Positions 1 to 10,365 of a DNA stretch of 64,000 nt are shown piece after piece. The stretch is taken from assembly GCA_022836615.1 (NCBI GenBank), contig MU405322.1:62001-126000 (forward strand), in the 5' to 3' direction. Numbering within the stretch: position 1 is the first letter of the stretch; each line of letters starts with the position of its first letter. The notes beneath the pieces were generated by a model. It saw only the letters and a list, made by a program, of their open reading frames with translations, had not been told where the DNA came from and ran no database searches. Source of the DNA: Annulohypoxylon bovei var. microspora. Lineage: Eukaryota > Ascomycota > Sordariomycetes > Xylariales > Hypoxylaceae. Both the position numbers and the translations under genes were made by a program.

Positions 1-1618
1 GAACATCGTCGTCGGCCCCTCTAGGGTTACGTGTTTCTTTGAGTTTTTGTTGAACTTGAAAATACTATTAGTTAGGGACAAATGATATAAATAAGTTAAT
101 AAGCCTAGTAGTTGAACCATATGTGACTCGGCCAGCTCGTTTATCAAGGGTTTGGTATGCTAAGGCTAAGGGGAAGTTGCCCGCTCTAAGTTTACTCGCT
201 AGGTACGGATTGCGATATGATTAGGTACATACAGGAATAGCCCTTTGTCCTAGGACCACCTAGCGACGAACATGTCTTTCCCTGACGGACCAAGCGTCTA
301 ATAAACCGAACTCAGATCTGACCAGACCTTTAACAACTGAAACAAGACCATCACAATAGTATACCTTCTTTAGCGCTGTTTTTGCCCACAACTTGATGCG
401 GAGTAGGCGATGCTGCATGTAAAATAGAGGACGCTGTGCGCTGTAACTATTCCTCATACCGACACGACTAATATATAGCTCATAATATTAAGAAGAAAAG
501 AAAAAAAAAAGCCATTTAATCAAAATCTCATGGTTACGAATATCACCCGAGCAGGTTGTCCGCCGCGTAGCAACCTTCTTGTCAAAACGGGAACGACCTA
601 AGACAACGGCCAGCTACCCCAGCTATAAGTCTTGTTAATAACAAGCATATTTTTATGGGGATATATTATAAATTCACTAACATCCTCGTGTCTTGTGGTT
701 GCTGAGGCTGAAACTCTGTCTCCGAGCCTGGCCGGATTGGGTGAGCCGGCTGGGAAAACCTTACGTTCCGCTCGGTCAGGATTTCGTTGTGAAGCTTTTG
801 TATCATGGGAAACTTACTTTCATTATTCATGGATCTATTACGACAGCTATAGATTTCTCAGCTATGTGCGCAGTTATTTTATATATTGAATTGAGATGGA
901 AGATGACAATCTCTAGTCTTGGAATGAGTCGATAGCGCAAAGCAGCTTTGAATCATTTACTTGATTAAATATTTTATAAAACCTAGAAACTCATAGAAGT
1001 GATGATAAGCCGTCATAAATGAATGCTGTTAATGATGGTTTTCTTGTATGGTGATGTTTAACGTTCCAATGAATGAAAATGTTAAATGTTTTGAAACGTG
1101 GGATTCCTTGCCAGTGACACAACTACAGTGGTTTATATACAAGTGTTGATGACGGTGATGTTGAAGAAGAGAAGAGACGCAGACAGAAAGGATTAGACGA
1201 GTTCCTTTATCTAAATTGGGCTATAGTGGAAAGGTACTTACACCTGAGTCCCGGCACAAATACACGTATGGCACCAAATAGGGGCCTATTGAATATTGAT
1301 TAAGATATTAGCTGGATAATCTATCAAGATGTTGACAACTTTTATACAACTAAGCGAGAATCTGTACCTACCGACTCATTGTTTTCAAGTTAACAAGTTA
1401 ATGATTAAGACGGCCTCCTTTGTTCTCTCACACACTTCTTTTTCACGAACATGAATAATTAGTTAAGTGAACAAACTAGAGTTTTACTAAACAACGAAAC
1501 ATTCCCTTATGATGTATAGTGGCATAAATATAAGAGCTTAGCACCTGAGAACTTATAAGTAGCCTCACAATCAAGTAACCAAACTACTTGCTCATCTAGC
1601 ACATCTTCTAAAGCAAAA
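1..1618. other. Intergenic, no gene recognised
   Basis: Several short open frames occur but none has a recognisable domain, splice pattern or start context. The stretch is moderately AT-rich. It must hold the promoter of the glycosyltransferase-like gene that begins at 1619, but I see no clear regulatory site. Confidence 0.5.
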
Positions 1619-2099
1619 ATGGAAACGTACGAAAATAACTTTGATCAAGCTTCCTCCTATAGGGAGAAGTTGAAGCATGTTCAAGATTTGACACCCATTG
1701 ACGAGCCACTCATCTCATGGGACGGCCATCATGGAAAATCACCACGCGAGTACTTGAAGCCACCTGTGATACCATATGGCCGAAAGGTTGCAGAATGGCA
1801 GAATATCCTTTCAGATAGACAAGAAATGCCACAATTCCGAGGCACTCCGCAAGTGCCACCTATCCGCCAGGACGCACCTACTATGGTCTTGATCTTCTAT
1901 CCCCGCCCGGATCAAGATGATGCAAGACCTATACATCAGAGCTCCTCTTACCTGAAGAGAATTGAACGCATAGCTCAGATGGGAGAGCAAACGATTCTCT
2001 ATGTCCCGCCCGAGCTCACGGAAACAATCCGCGCCATGCGATCAGACCCGCATTGGTACATAGTGGACTCGTATGCCACTGTTTGGGACATACCGACTA

Positions 2100-2383
2100 A
2101 GTTGAAACACCGTTACGCGATCATACCAAGCGCGGGCCACCAATTTCCCATACAAAATCGCCAAAACGCAATATTTATAATTAAATGAATAAAATAGCTA
2201 AAGACATGCAGTTAAAATATTTGAATAGAATATTATAAATGACAATCGTAAAAAAAGTTTCAGAAATTCTGAAAAATATGACGTATTTTTAATTAATTAT
2301 TGAAGTTGCGAAATTTCGTTTTATATGGGAAACGCATATAAAATTCCACCTTTACTTTAAAAATTCATAACTTTACGAATAAT
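2100..2383 (+). repeat. Left inverted arm of the 832-bp MITE
   Basis: It pairs with 2648-2931 on the opposite strand over its full length, with one A/G difference. Transcription through the gene would give a long hairpin RNA. Confidence 0.92.
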
Positions 2384-2647
2384 GATTTCGTATTTTCAAT
2401 TTAAATATAATTAAAATACTAATATTTTAAAGTTCATAATACATAATTATTTTAAGTTCATTTAATTTATTGATTTAATTATTAATAAATGTAAATTTCG
2501 GGGATTTTTTTCCCATATAAAAATGATGTTAAAAACGTACATTTATTTATATTTAAATAAAAAAATTATCTCATCGTTTATAATTTTTATGTAACATGTA
2601 TAATATGATAAGTTATTTTATAAAAATTGAAGTAAAGTTAAAGATAT

Positions 2648-2931
2648 ATTATTCGTAAAGTTATGAATTTTTAAAGTAAAGGTGGAATTTTATATGCGTT
2701 TCCCATATAAAACGAAATTTCGCAACTTCAATAATTAATTAAAAATACGTCATATTTTTCAGAATTTCTGAAACCTTTTTTACGATTGTCATTTATAATA
2801 TTCTATTCAAATATTTTAACTGCATGTCTTTAGCTATTTTATTCATTTAATTATAAATATTGCGTTTTGGCGATTTTGTATGGGAAATTGGTGGCCCGCG
2901 CTTGGTATGATCGCGTAACGGTGTTTCAACT
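2648..2931 (-). repeat. Right inverted arm of the 832-bp MITE
   Basis: Reverse complement of 2100-2383 with one mismatch. The arms diverge at once inside 2384 and 2647, which defines the loop. Confidence 0.92.
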
Positions 2932-3763
2932 TAACGACTACCAGCGCGACAACTTCGCAAATAAACAGCCGGGACTTTTCAAGGAGTTTGACGGCTATAC
3001 GGATGCTGATGGCGAGCTGAAACCCGTGGACAGGTACAGCCGCGCTCATCACAGCGCCGTATGTAATGCGAAGGCATTCATCATGTACGACGCAGTGATG
3101 CGCAATCCCTTCGGTTCTGACCGGTGGATGTACGTAGACGCGGGATTCCTCTTCGATGACGGCCCCAGAGACTCCGAGGGCATGATTTGGGGCGACCTGC
3201 TCAAGAGCGGCCTCGATGAGGCGAAGATCGATCGTGCCATCAGCGTCTCACGCGACACGGGGGTGGTTATGGGAGAATATTCGCACCGCGATGGCTGCCC
3301 GGACATCGACGACGAATGTTGGAGCAATCCTAGACGGACCTGGCGCAGCCGCCAGTTCATCGCTAATGTGTACGTAGGCAGCTCGCTCGGGATGCTGAAC
3401 TACAGCGCGCGCTTCATGCAGACGGTAGACGATATGGATGCTAACGGCTTCTACACCGGGCGGGAGGAATTCGTCGTAGCCTTTGTGGCCCTTCGATACC
3501 CCAACTCCGTTTTCTCCATCCCATGGTTTCCTCTGCCGCGCCGGCTTGATTACCGCTGGCAGTTCCCCGGGAAGTTGGTGTTTTCTCGCGTTGGTGGCCC
3601 CCAGTCGGTACCCCCTATTGTGGACCCGATCGCTACATTGTACGTTCACGACTACGTACCGAGCCGACAGAGCCTGGCTGCGGGAGGGATCTATGCTACG
3701 TCTCCAAGTGATTATTATGAATGGGAAGTTCGTCATGGGCTGACGATACCCGAGAAAAAGTAA

Positions 3764-4082
3764 ATAGCAAATATTCCGACTGAAATTGATTTTAGACATT
3801 AATTTTTAACATTAATAAACTACCTAAGGAGTTACGTGAGATAGCTTATTCTACCGGTCGCATGTGCAAATCACGCAACCTCCAGTCCTGGAGGAATCTA
3901 TGCCTTGTACCTACCCAGGTAGGCATCAATTGTATGCAAAAGGCTTTTTGTAAGTCGATTGATATCTAGAATCTATAAAAGGAGGTGAGATACTGAAAGG
4001 GACTCTTGATCTTGAGGATGTTGATGTTTTCGGGATAGCTTGACTTTATTAATATTATGTGAACGAGATTCAATTTCCCATC
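3764..4082. other. Convergent intergenic spacer
   Basis: A gap of about 320 bases between the 3' ends of the glycosyltransferase relic and the HET relic. A small palindrome (CCTCCAGTCCTGGAGG) lies near 3879-3894 and could be a terminator-like hairpin, but nothing else is evident. Confidence 0.4.
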
Positions 4083-6032
4083 TTAGCATTTAAGCGTATC
4101 CGGCCAAGGAAAGACGACTAATTGTAGAGGGCATCCCTTAAAGAAGCACAACCCATAAATCCAGCGCCCCGTTGTAAACAGCTTAGGTAACTTCAGGTTT
4201 CTATGTCCTGCTACTGGCTCGACTTCTATTGAAACGTACTTATCAATGTCGTTGTGGTCATAATCTCCCACATTGGCTCTTTGAGGCCGAAATGATGTGA
4301 ATATATGGATCGGTTGCGTAAGATTTTGCAACTCTTTATCGCCCATGTGCTCAACAATAAATACAGCGTTACCCGTTAGCCCTTTACCGGACGAATATGC
4401 AATGCAGAGCATTTTTCCTTGATCGATAGCTGTTGCAACCATACTTGCCATATTGTCCTGCCAGATTTGTGACGATGTCGTACGCCGGCTAGGACTAGAA
4501 ACATCTTTAATATAACCACGAAGCGTTTTGACCAAATATCTCTCTCTGACTTTATCTAGTTTGCGAGCAAGCTGCTTTAGTCGCCAAAGCTCGTGATTAC
4601 TCAGGTTGTCTCTTGAGTCTGTATCATCAAAGCGCTTGGAACCTCTCCGGAAATACTCCGTTGAAATAAAACATTTGGATCTCCACAGGTGTCCCTCCGT
4701 TTGGATGCCTTCCTCCGTCAGTTTCACGTTAGCGAAGCGACATCCTTTATTGAAAGTGAGCGGGGCCACTGGAGAAGGCGGTTGAAGCCTATCAAAGAAC
4801 TGCTTCTCCAAAAACTTAGGAATAGGCAGTTTTCGCATATTTACGACATTTTCCTCATTCTGGGGTTGGTTTAAAAAGATCTCCCCATTCAGAAGGCATA
4901 GTACGATCATTGACAAGCTGAGGTTCTGTTTATTCTCCCGGAGCTTAACACGATCTAGCCGAACGAAATACTGACAGCAATTAGCTGTAATGGGTAGGCG
5001 GTCCCAGGCGATCTTAAGGTCTCGGACTGCGAGGTCCGCGATGATCTTTGGGGTCATGGCTTTTGATGCTAATTTATTACCAGGTTGAAGTAGGATCTTA
5101 TACCTCCCAACCTTTTCCAAAATCCGATCGCACAAATCTGATGATAGGGGTGGCTGATGACATTGGCAGGCTAAACAGAGCTTCGTTGCCTCTTCATGCA
5201 GGTTGACTGAGTTGACACACAGCTCTCCGGGTAGGAATCCCATAACTTCGTATCAATCCGTTTCCCTTTTCAGCATCAAAGGACTAGGTATAAGAAGAGT
5301 CATTTCTTGGCCGGCTCGATAGTTCTCTTGAAATGTCCAGCCACGACTAAACCACGTGTCAGAAGTAATGTCTCCCAACAGCTTAACAGCCCACAAAGCC
5401 TGATCTGACGATGTCTCCTTGGAAAGTCGAAATTTGCCTCCAGACTCTTGCACGAGACTTCCCTTTAGGATTCGGGAGAGAAGGCGTATATTATCTAAGG
5501 ACTCCACAGGCTGAAAAATCAAGGCAACCGGATGAGCACTCAGACTCTATACACGGTCCATAGCGTTCATCCCTATTTCCTTTGCCTCACCTTCCCTCTG
5601 CTCGATACAATGTTGATCGATCCAGAGGTACGGAACATGAACATGGTCCATATATCTCTTTATACGGCGGAAAACAGTATTCCGGACTAGAGACGGCTCC
5701 GAATTGCCTGAGTCTCTATCTTGAACCTTGTATTTCCCAGTCTGAACATCGGTTTCTATGCAAGATGGAATCCATGTATAAGACAGAGCTATATAATGGC
5801 GGTTTTTGACGGCATTGATATTGCAGCGCCCCAGATTTCGGTTTTCCGTGAATTTATTCTCGCAAAAATACAAACATTCTAAGTTTTCAGCAAATTCTAA
5901 CGATTTCCTGTGCAGAATTTGAGCCGATTGAATTTCTAGTAGCTGTGTCGTTATCTTGATGTTTGGACGCCTCGCGCTAATGTCGAGGAGCGAACAATCC
6001 ATATCCTCGAGGTCTTCGTGACTAGATGCCAT
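4083..6032 (-). pseudogene. HET-domain (heterokaryon incompatibility) gene with two in-frame stops
   Basis: One uninterrupted frame of 650 codons runs from the ATG at 6032 to 4083 except for a TAG at 5549-5547 (codon 162) and a TGA at 5255-5253 (codon 260). The HET hallmarks are in order across the stops: YIALSYTW, PYLWIDQHCIEQ, then after the first stop SAHPVALIFQP and WFSRGWTFQE. A long C-terminal region ends VVFPWPDTLKC. The first stop falls in the block normally reading AMDxVYxxSxHPV. HET proteins trigger non-self programmed cell death after hyphal fusion. No frameshift or intron is needed, so the decay is limited to point changes. Both stops can be reached by one C-to-T change (CAG to TAG, CGA to TGA), as RIP would cause, although a Tyr codon is also possible for the first. 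Stop readthrough or a short N-terminal product cannot be excluded. Confidence 0.85.
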
Positions 6033-7218
6033 ATTCGAGGGTGTGATGTCTTCTTTTACTGAAATGTGACAACCGCCTTCTAAGATTGCGTGATAATAAA
6101 CAGACTTTGAAGATGGAATATTAGTTCACGTTCGCACCCCGCTTCGCTCCCGGCAGACAGATAAAACCATCGTGGCTGTGCAACCCAAGCGAGGGAGGGC
6201 GGATGTTATGCAGAACCTTGCATTACTGCTCTAAGCCATGTCTCAGCCACATATAACTGCATAAAAGCTACAGTTACACTGGACTGATTACATACCGACG
6301 TCTATCCAGACTTACATAACGAGCGAATTCAAGTTCAGCTTTCTGTTAGTCAGGGTTACAGCATGGCAGCTGAAAATATCTCTCATTGCCGTCGCCTAGG
6401 TGCTAAGAGATGCGGCCAAGCACTGTCCGAAACATCTTATCATCACTCACCTACCCTTTTCATGACATTTTCACATGTCGACGGCGTATAAAATACCTTA
6501 TGGGGGTCAATAGATCTCCATTAGCTGATTACATAAGTCTCCTTGAACGACTCCGGCTCGCCTCCAATAAAAACTCTTACCAGCCACCTGTTTCCGGGTG
6601 ATTTGCATAATTGCGACGGTGCTCCGGAGCTCCATGATAGTAATAAACATGTCCGTTTCCAACTCTTTCCTGTCCCACCTGCGACTGTGGGTTATACAAC
6701 AGCGAATTGGATAATACTTACCTTATATTTGATTAGATGACTTAAGACTAGATTGCTAGCTTGGGAGACATATGAAAGCTTGCCAACTTCTGTTTACAGC
6801 CAGGCCCCGCACCGGAAGTTGTATTTACGGTTTAAAGGTTTGGGGGATTTATTGTCTTGGCTTCGGCAGACGCCTGACAAATTTATGTGAAAGCAACGCC
6901 AACCGCGGAACGACCATGGTTCCTAAGCGCTGCTTGAGATGCGATTGGACGGATGCGAGAGGTCCGGCAGTTTGAGTTGCCTGTAATGGGATGTCTTAGA
7001 ATAGTAAATAATCTATATCTCTAGGCTAATGATAACTTGAATATTGCGCAGTGCTATCGCCAGCTATCTCCAGCTATCGCCAGCTATTAAAAGCTGAAGT
7101 CGTACCTACCTACTCTTGTGCTTGGGCATTCTTCGAATACGCAGTTGTTGAACTCTGGCAACCATCGTGCGCTCGAACTCCATCGAACCAGCTCCTAATT
7201 GATTGAAATCGACTCAAA
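6033..7218. other. Intergenic, divergent promoters
   Basis: The region separates the HET relic (minus) from the acetate transporter (plus). Short ORFs lack recognisable features. The only structured element seen is the 10-bp repeat array at 7053-7092. Confidence 0.45.
7053..7092 (+). promoter_or_regulatory. 10-bp tandem array upstream of acetate transporter
   Basis: Four consecutive 10-mers read GCTATCGCCA, GCTATCTCCA, GCTATCGCCA and GCTATTAAAA. The period equals about one helical turn, which would place repeated sites on the same DNA face. The array ends about 125 bases before the ATG at 7219. A role as a regulator-binding array is inference; it could be a simple minisatellite. Confidence 0.4.
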
Positions 7219-8300
7219 ATGGAAAACCACAAGATAATCAACAGTTCGCACCTCGACGAGGAGAAGGGGTTGCACCGATCTGACACCACCGTGACCATGC
7301 CCCCTGAGCTGTTCGAGAAGGTAAGGTTTCCACGGCGATATCCTTCGCTCCATCAATGCTAACTCTGTTAGCTCTATCTTACTCCGAAAGTTCCCCATGT
7401 TGGAGATTATAACAGGCGTTTCGCGAACCCAACGCCGCTTGGTATTGTCGGGTGAGTCAAGTGGGAATGTCCACTACGACGGATCGAGTAAAACTAAACT
7501 CTTCAGTTTCGTTATCGCAACATTTACCTTCGCAATGACGCTGATGGGATGGGGCGGCGCTCAAGGAACATCGCCAGTAGCGTAAGGATCCCTTTCTTAC
7601 ATATCCCAATACCCCTTTTCGTGGTCTATATCCACCTCGCTCCGACCGTTTTCTGTGGGTCCCGGCTAAATAGCTACTTGCCAGGGGCATATTCTTCTTC
7701 GTCGGCCCCGTGTTGCTACTTTTCGCCATGGTCTTCGAGTGGATCATGGGAAACTTCTTTCCCATGATGGCCATGGGTTTGTATGCCGTGTTCTGGCTGT
7801 CATTCGGCCTGCTGCAGTTGCCGACTCTTCAGCTAGGCGAGCCGTACGCTACAGCCGGCGACCCTACCGGACAGATGTCCCCTGAGTACAACTCCGTAAT
7901 TGGGATTTATCTCATAGTATGGGGTTTCGCTCTGTTTACCTTCTTCCTGTTCACGCTGAAGGTCAACGCGGTATTTGCTATGATCTTCGCCTGCGCCACT
8001 TCCGCCGTCTGGGTCTTGTCGAGCGCCTATTTTAAGCTTGCTGCAGGCAACTTTGACGCGGCAATTAGCTTGCAAAAGGTTAGCAACATTCAATCTTTAG
8101 AGTGTCTTGGTCATAACTAATCTATATTCTAGGCTGGTGGGGCTTTGCTATTTGTTGTAGCAACTCTGGGGTGGTATATGTGCGTCATCATCATGGCGGG
8201 AGAAATGCGCATCACGCTGAATCTCCCTCTTGGTGATCTAACCCGTTTTTGGCCTGCGACAGACGTAGACTTAGCCACTGTGGCTACGCATCGCGATTAA
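7219..8300 (+). CDS. Acetate transporter, GPR1/FUN34/YaaH (AceTr) family
   Basis: The model has five exons: 7219-7320, 7372-7451, 7507-7581, 7685-8078 and 8133-8300. It totals 819 bases (272 aa), all introns are GT-AG and all phases agree. Exon 2 encodes YLTPKVPHVGDYNRRFANPTPLG, which carries the family's NP(A/T)PLG signature just before the first membrane segment. About six hydrophobic segments follow, including WIMGNFFPMMAMG and VNAVFAMIFACATSAVW. The family (yeast Ady2, Aspergillus AcpA) imports acetate with protons across the plasma membrane. The cytoplasmic N-terminus of about 60 residues and short C-terminal tail match family length. Expression is probably carbon-source controlled; the tandem array upstream is a candidate site. 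The gene appears intact. Confidence 0.92.
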
Positions 8301-9021
8301 ACTGTGGAGGTAAAGAGAGCAAGGGGGCAGACAAGCATGGCCGTTAACTTACATGTACTCTAGGCGATGATTTCTAGTTTAGACCGTGTGCCGATACTCG
8401 TAGATAGAATGGTTGCGTATGTACGAAGTAATCTATCAAATTTCTCTCCACACTTTTTAATGAGTAAATTACCTATTTATCGTCCCCCATGGTCTAGAAA
8501 GAAATATCGCAATGGAATTAAAGATAAATCCGACATGAAACTGTTACGTACAGTAGGTACCTATACATCATGCCATGATTACTACGCAGCTGGAGACTTG
8601 CTAACCTTGGTTTATTGATGCGCTGTGCCATAATTTGACATGTCTATAACGAGATCGCATTGATCTACCAGGTTAAGGCGCTACCCCAGAAATTACAATC
8701 ATATAAGAAATATTCTAGACCTATATAGCCGACGGCTGAGTCGCACTACATATGTCCATTCCTTCCACGAGGCTAAATGAGCCGATGAAGTCTAAATGAG
8801 ATACATCCGGTAGATGTGCAGCCTTACCGGGTAAGAGGACTCGAACGTTGGAAGTAGTAGTATGACAGGTGTTAATCCAAAACCGGCAACCTCGGTTCCC
8901 CAGATTTCGGACAGATGGGATCAATGAACTTTTTATAAAATCGGCGTTTATATATACCTGCCTTACATCTACCTCGCCTAGTATAAGGAGGTTTGCTAGG
9001 TACATTGCACCTTACAATCAA
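8301..9021. other. Intergenic, convergent
   Basis: Lies between the 3' ends of the transporter and the SDR. Frames at 8367-8618 and 8721-9005 show no recognisable protein. No repeats were seen. Confidence 0.45.
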
Positions 9022-9996
9022 TCAATATTCAAACTTCTGCCCAACAAGCTCCTCACTTAGCTTCCACAGCTTTTCGACTGCTTCAGGGTCCTTCGCATGG
9101 TCATCCAGTTCGTGAACCTGACTATTCGCCAAGTATGCTGGCGACTTGGCGGGAATCTCTGGGTCCAAGGCCGCGGCAAGCGACGTAGCGGCGATCTGCT
9201 CGAATGTCTTAGATTGAGACGTGTCCCATTCCCACTCCTTGCCCATGTTGCGCCTCATGAGTTCGGGGATTATAGCATAATCATCGGGAGTTAAGTGACT
9301 CCCCAGCTGGGTGTCATTGTTGGTGCCGGGATGGGCAGCCGTCGACGTGACGCCGTGGCCTTTGAGCTTCTTGGTCAGACCGAAAGCGAATAGGATGTTG
9401 GCCGTCTTGGCCTGGCCGTAGCTCGTCCACAGGTCGTAAGTCTTGCCGTCCGAGAAATTCCAGTCGTCGAAACGAAAGGGGGTGACACGGTAGCCGAAGC
9501 TGGTTAGATTCACGACGCGGGATCCGCCAGGCTGGGAGCCGGCAGCTATCAAGGCGGGTGCGAGTAGGTTTGTTAGCAAGAAGTGGCCGATATAGTTGGT
9601 TGATAACTGTATCTCGATACCCTGTTTGTCGACGGTGTACTCCTTGATGGCCATATTGCCGGCACTGTTGATAAGAACATCGATCTTGGGCACCGCGGCT
9701 AGGATGTCCTTGGCTGCTCTGCGTACTGAATCGTGGTCCGTCAGATCTACCTGAACAAACGTTGTCTTGATAGAACTATCGATCTCGGCGATCTTCTCTA
9801 GTACCGGATCAACCTTCTTGCCTGTCCGTGAAGCGATCAAAATGTGTGCCGGTGAGGCTTTCGCGAGTGCGATGGCCATCTGGCTCCCGATGCTGGGCAG
9901 GCTAGCTCCTGTGATAACATAGGTTCGTCCCTTAACCTGAGACCTAAACGCCTCAACGACCTGATCGCCGGTTGTAAAGGCATCAAAAACTGCCAT
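9022..9996 (-). CDS. Short-chain dehydrogenase/reductase
   Basis: An intronless 324-codon frame with ATG at 9996. The cofactor loop reads VITGASLPSIG (TG-x5-G spacing, seen in fungal retinol-dehydrogenase-like SDRs). It is followed by LINSAGNMA (NNAG-type motif), VVNLTSFGYR (catalytic Ser) and SYGQAKTAN (catalytic YxxxK). The SR in LIASRTGKK after the second strand suggests NADP(H) use. The length and extra C-terminal helices fit the WWOX/retinol dehydrogenase-like subgroup, cytosolic and without a signal peptide. The substrate cannot be read from the sequence. The gene is divergent from SRP54 with 369 bases between starts. Confidence 0.9.
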   Translation of the reverse strand: MAVFDAFTTGDQVVEAFRSQVKGRTYVITGASLPSIGSQMAIALAKASPAHILIASRTGKKVDPVLEKIAEIDSSIKTTFVQVDLTDHDSVRRAAKDILAAVPKIDVLINSAGNMAIKEYTVDKQGIEIQLSTNYIGHFLLTNLLAPALIAAGSQPGGSRVVNLTSFGYRVTPFRFDDWNFSDGKTYDLWTSYGQAKTANILFAFGLTKKLKGHGVTSTAAHPGTNNDTQLGSHLTPDDYAIIPELMRRNMGKEWEWDTSQSKTFEQIAATSLAAALDPEIPAKSPAYLANSQVHELDDHAKDPEAVEKLWKLSEELVGQKFEY

Positions 9997-10365
9997 TGTA
10001 AGATTTAGATATTGACTGGTTTGTGTAAATTGAGTTCTGGGTGCATATGAAATAAAGGGAATAAAAGGAAGGCACCGACAGGCCTAGTAGGAGTTGAACC
10101 TACACTTCCTTTTATCCCCTACCTAATCCTGTACCTATATGGATGCCTGGAAAGGGGCAGAATATACCCCTATCGAAGGATCTTGAATTACGTAATCAGA
10201 GCGGGGCACCGGAAAATCATATTCTTCCAAGGTTCATAGTGGAGACCTAGACCCCGGCCAATACAGTTTACCTTTACATACTAGTACCTACATTGAAATC
10301 TACTTGTTATCATCACTTCCATCGTGTCTTGGATCTAAACGGCTACGTAGCCGCCAACCTCTATC
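9997..10365. promoter_or_regulatory. Divergent promoter region, SDR / SRP54
   Basis: The spacer of 369 bases must serve both genes. At 10087-10103 the minus strand contains a perfect tRNA T-arm-like hairpin (5-bp stem, TTCAACT loop), but no anticodon arm can be folded upstream of it, so I do not call a tRNA. Confidence 0.4.

Larger units (their letters stand above)
2100..2931. mobile_element. Fold-back MITE, 284-bp inverted arms, TA target duplication
   Basis: An 832-bp element sits inside the glycosyltransferase-like gene. Its left arm (2100-2383) and right arm (2648-2931) are inverted repeats of 284 bases each with a single mismatch in an A-run near 2255. The element is flanked by TA at 2098-2099 and 2932-2933. 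Its ends start AGTTGAAACACC. A TA duplication and AGT-type termini fit Tc1/mariner, Fot1/pogo-like transposons; the centre (2384-2647) is AT-rich with no coding frame, so it is non-autonomous. The outer 75 bases of each arm keep normal GC content and show no RIP decay. Confidence 0.9.
1619..3763 (+). pseudogene. HtrL/YibB-like glycosyltransferase gene split by a MITE
   Basis: Two reading frames (1619-2188 and 2867-3763) are the halves of one gene. The left half ends by running into the inserted element at 2100; the right half resumes at 2934. If the 832-bp element plus one TA is left out of account, the frames join without a shift into one continuous 436-codon frame, and the junction reads ...DIPTNDYQRDNF..., a natural-looking sequence. 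The N-terminal half has a segment of the type LIFYPRP...YLKRIERIA...LYVPPEL. The C-terminal half has NAKAFIMYDAVMRNPFGSDR, then WMYVDAGF, and near the end a YVGSS-type segment and GREEFVVAFVALRYPN. This order resembles the HtrL/YibB family (PF09612), fungal proteins thought to be glycosyltransferase-like; the function is inferred. No signal peptide is obvious. As it stands the left ORF gains about 29 foreign residues from the element and stops, so the product should be non-functional. The MITE arms are nearly identical, so the inactivation looks recent. Confidence 0.7.

Noticed and set aside
632..935. Two overlapping ORFs near the left end
   Set aside because: No domain, no splice context, and the translations look random.
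10079..10148. Possible minus-strand tRNA: perfect T-arm (GTAGG, TTCAACT, CCTAC) with a partly matching acceptor
   Set aside because: No anticodon or D arm folds, and the acceptor pairs at only five of seven positions. At best a tRNA or SINE relic.
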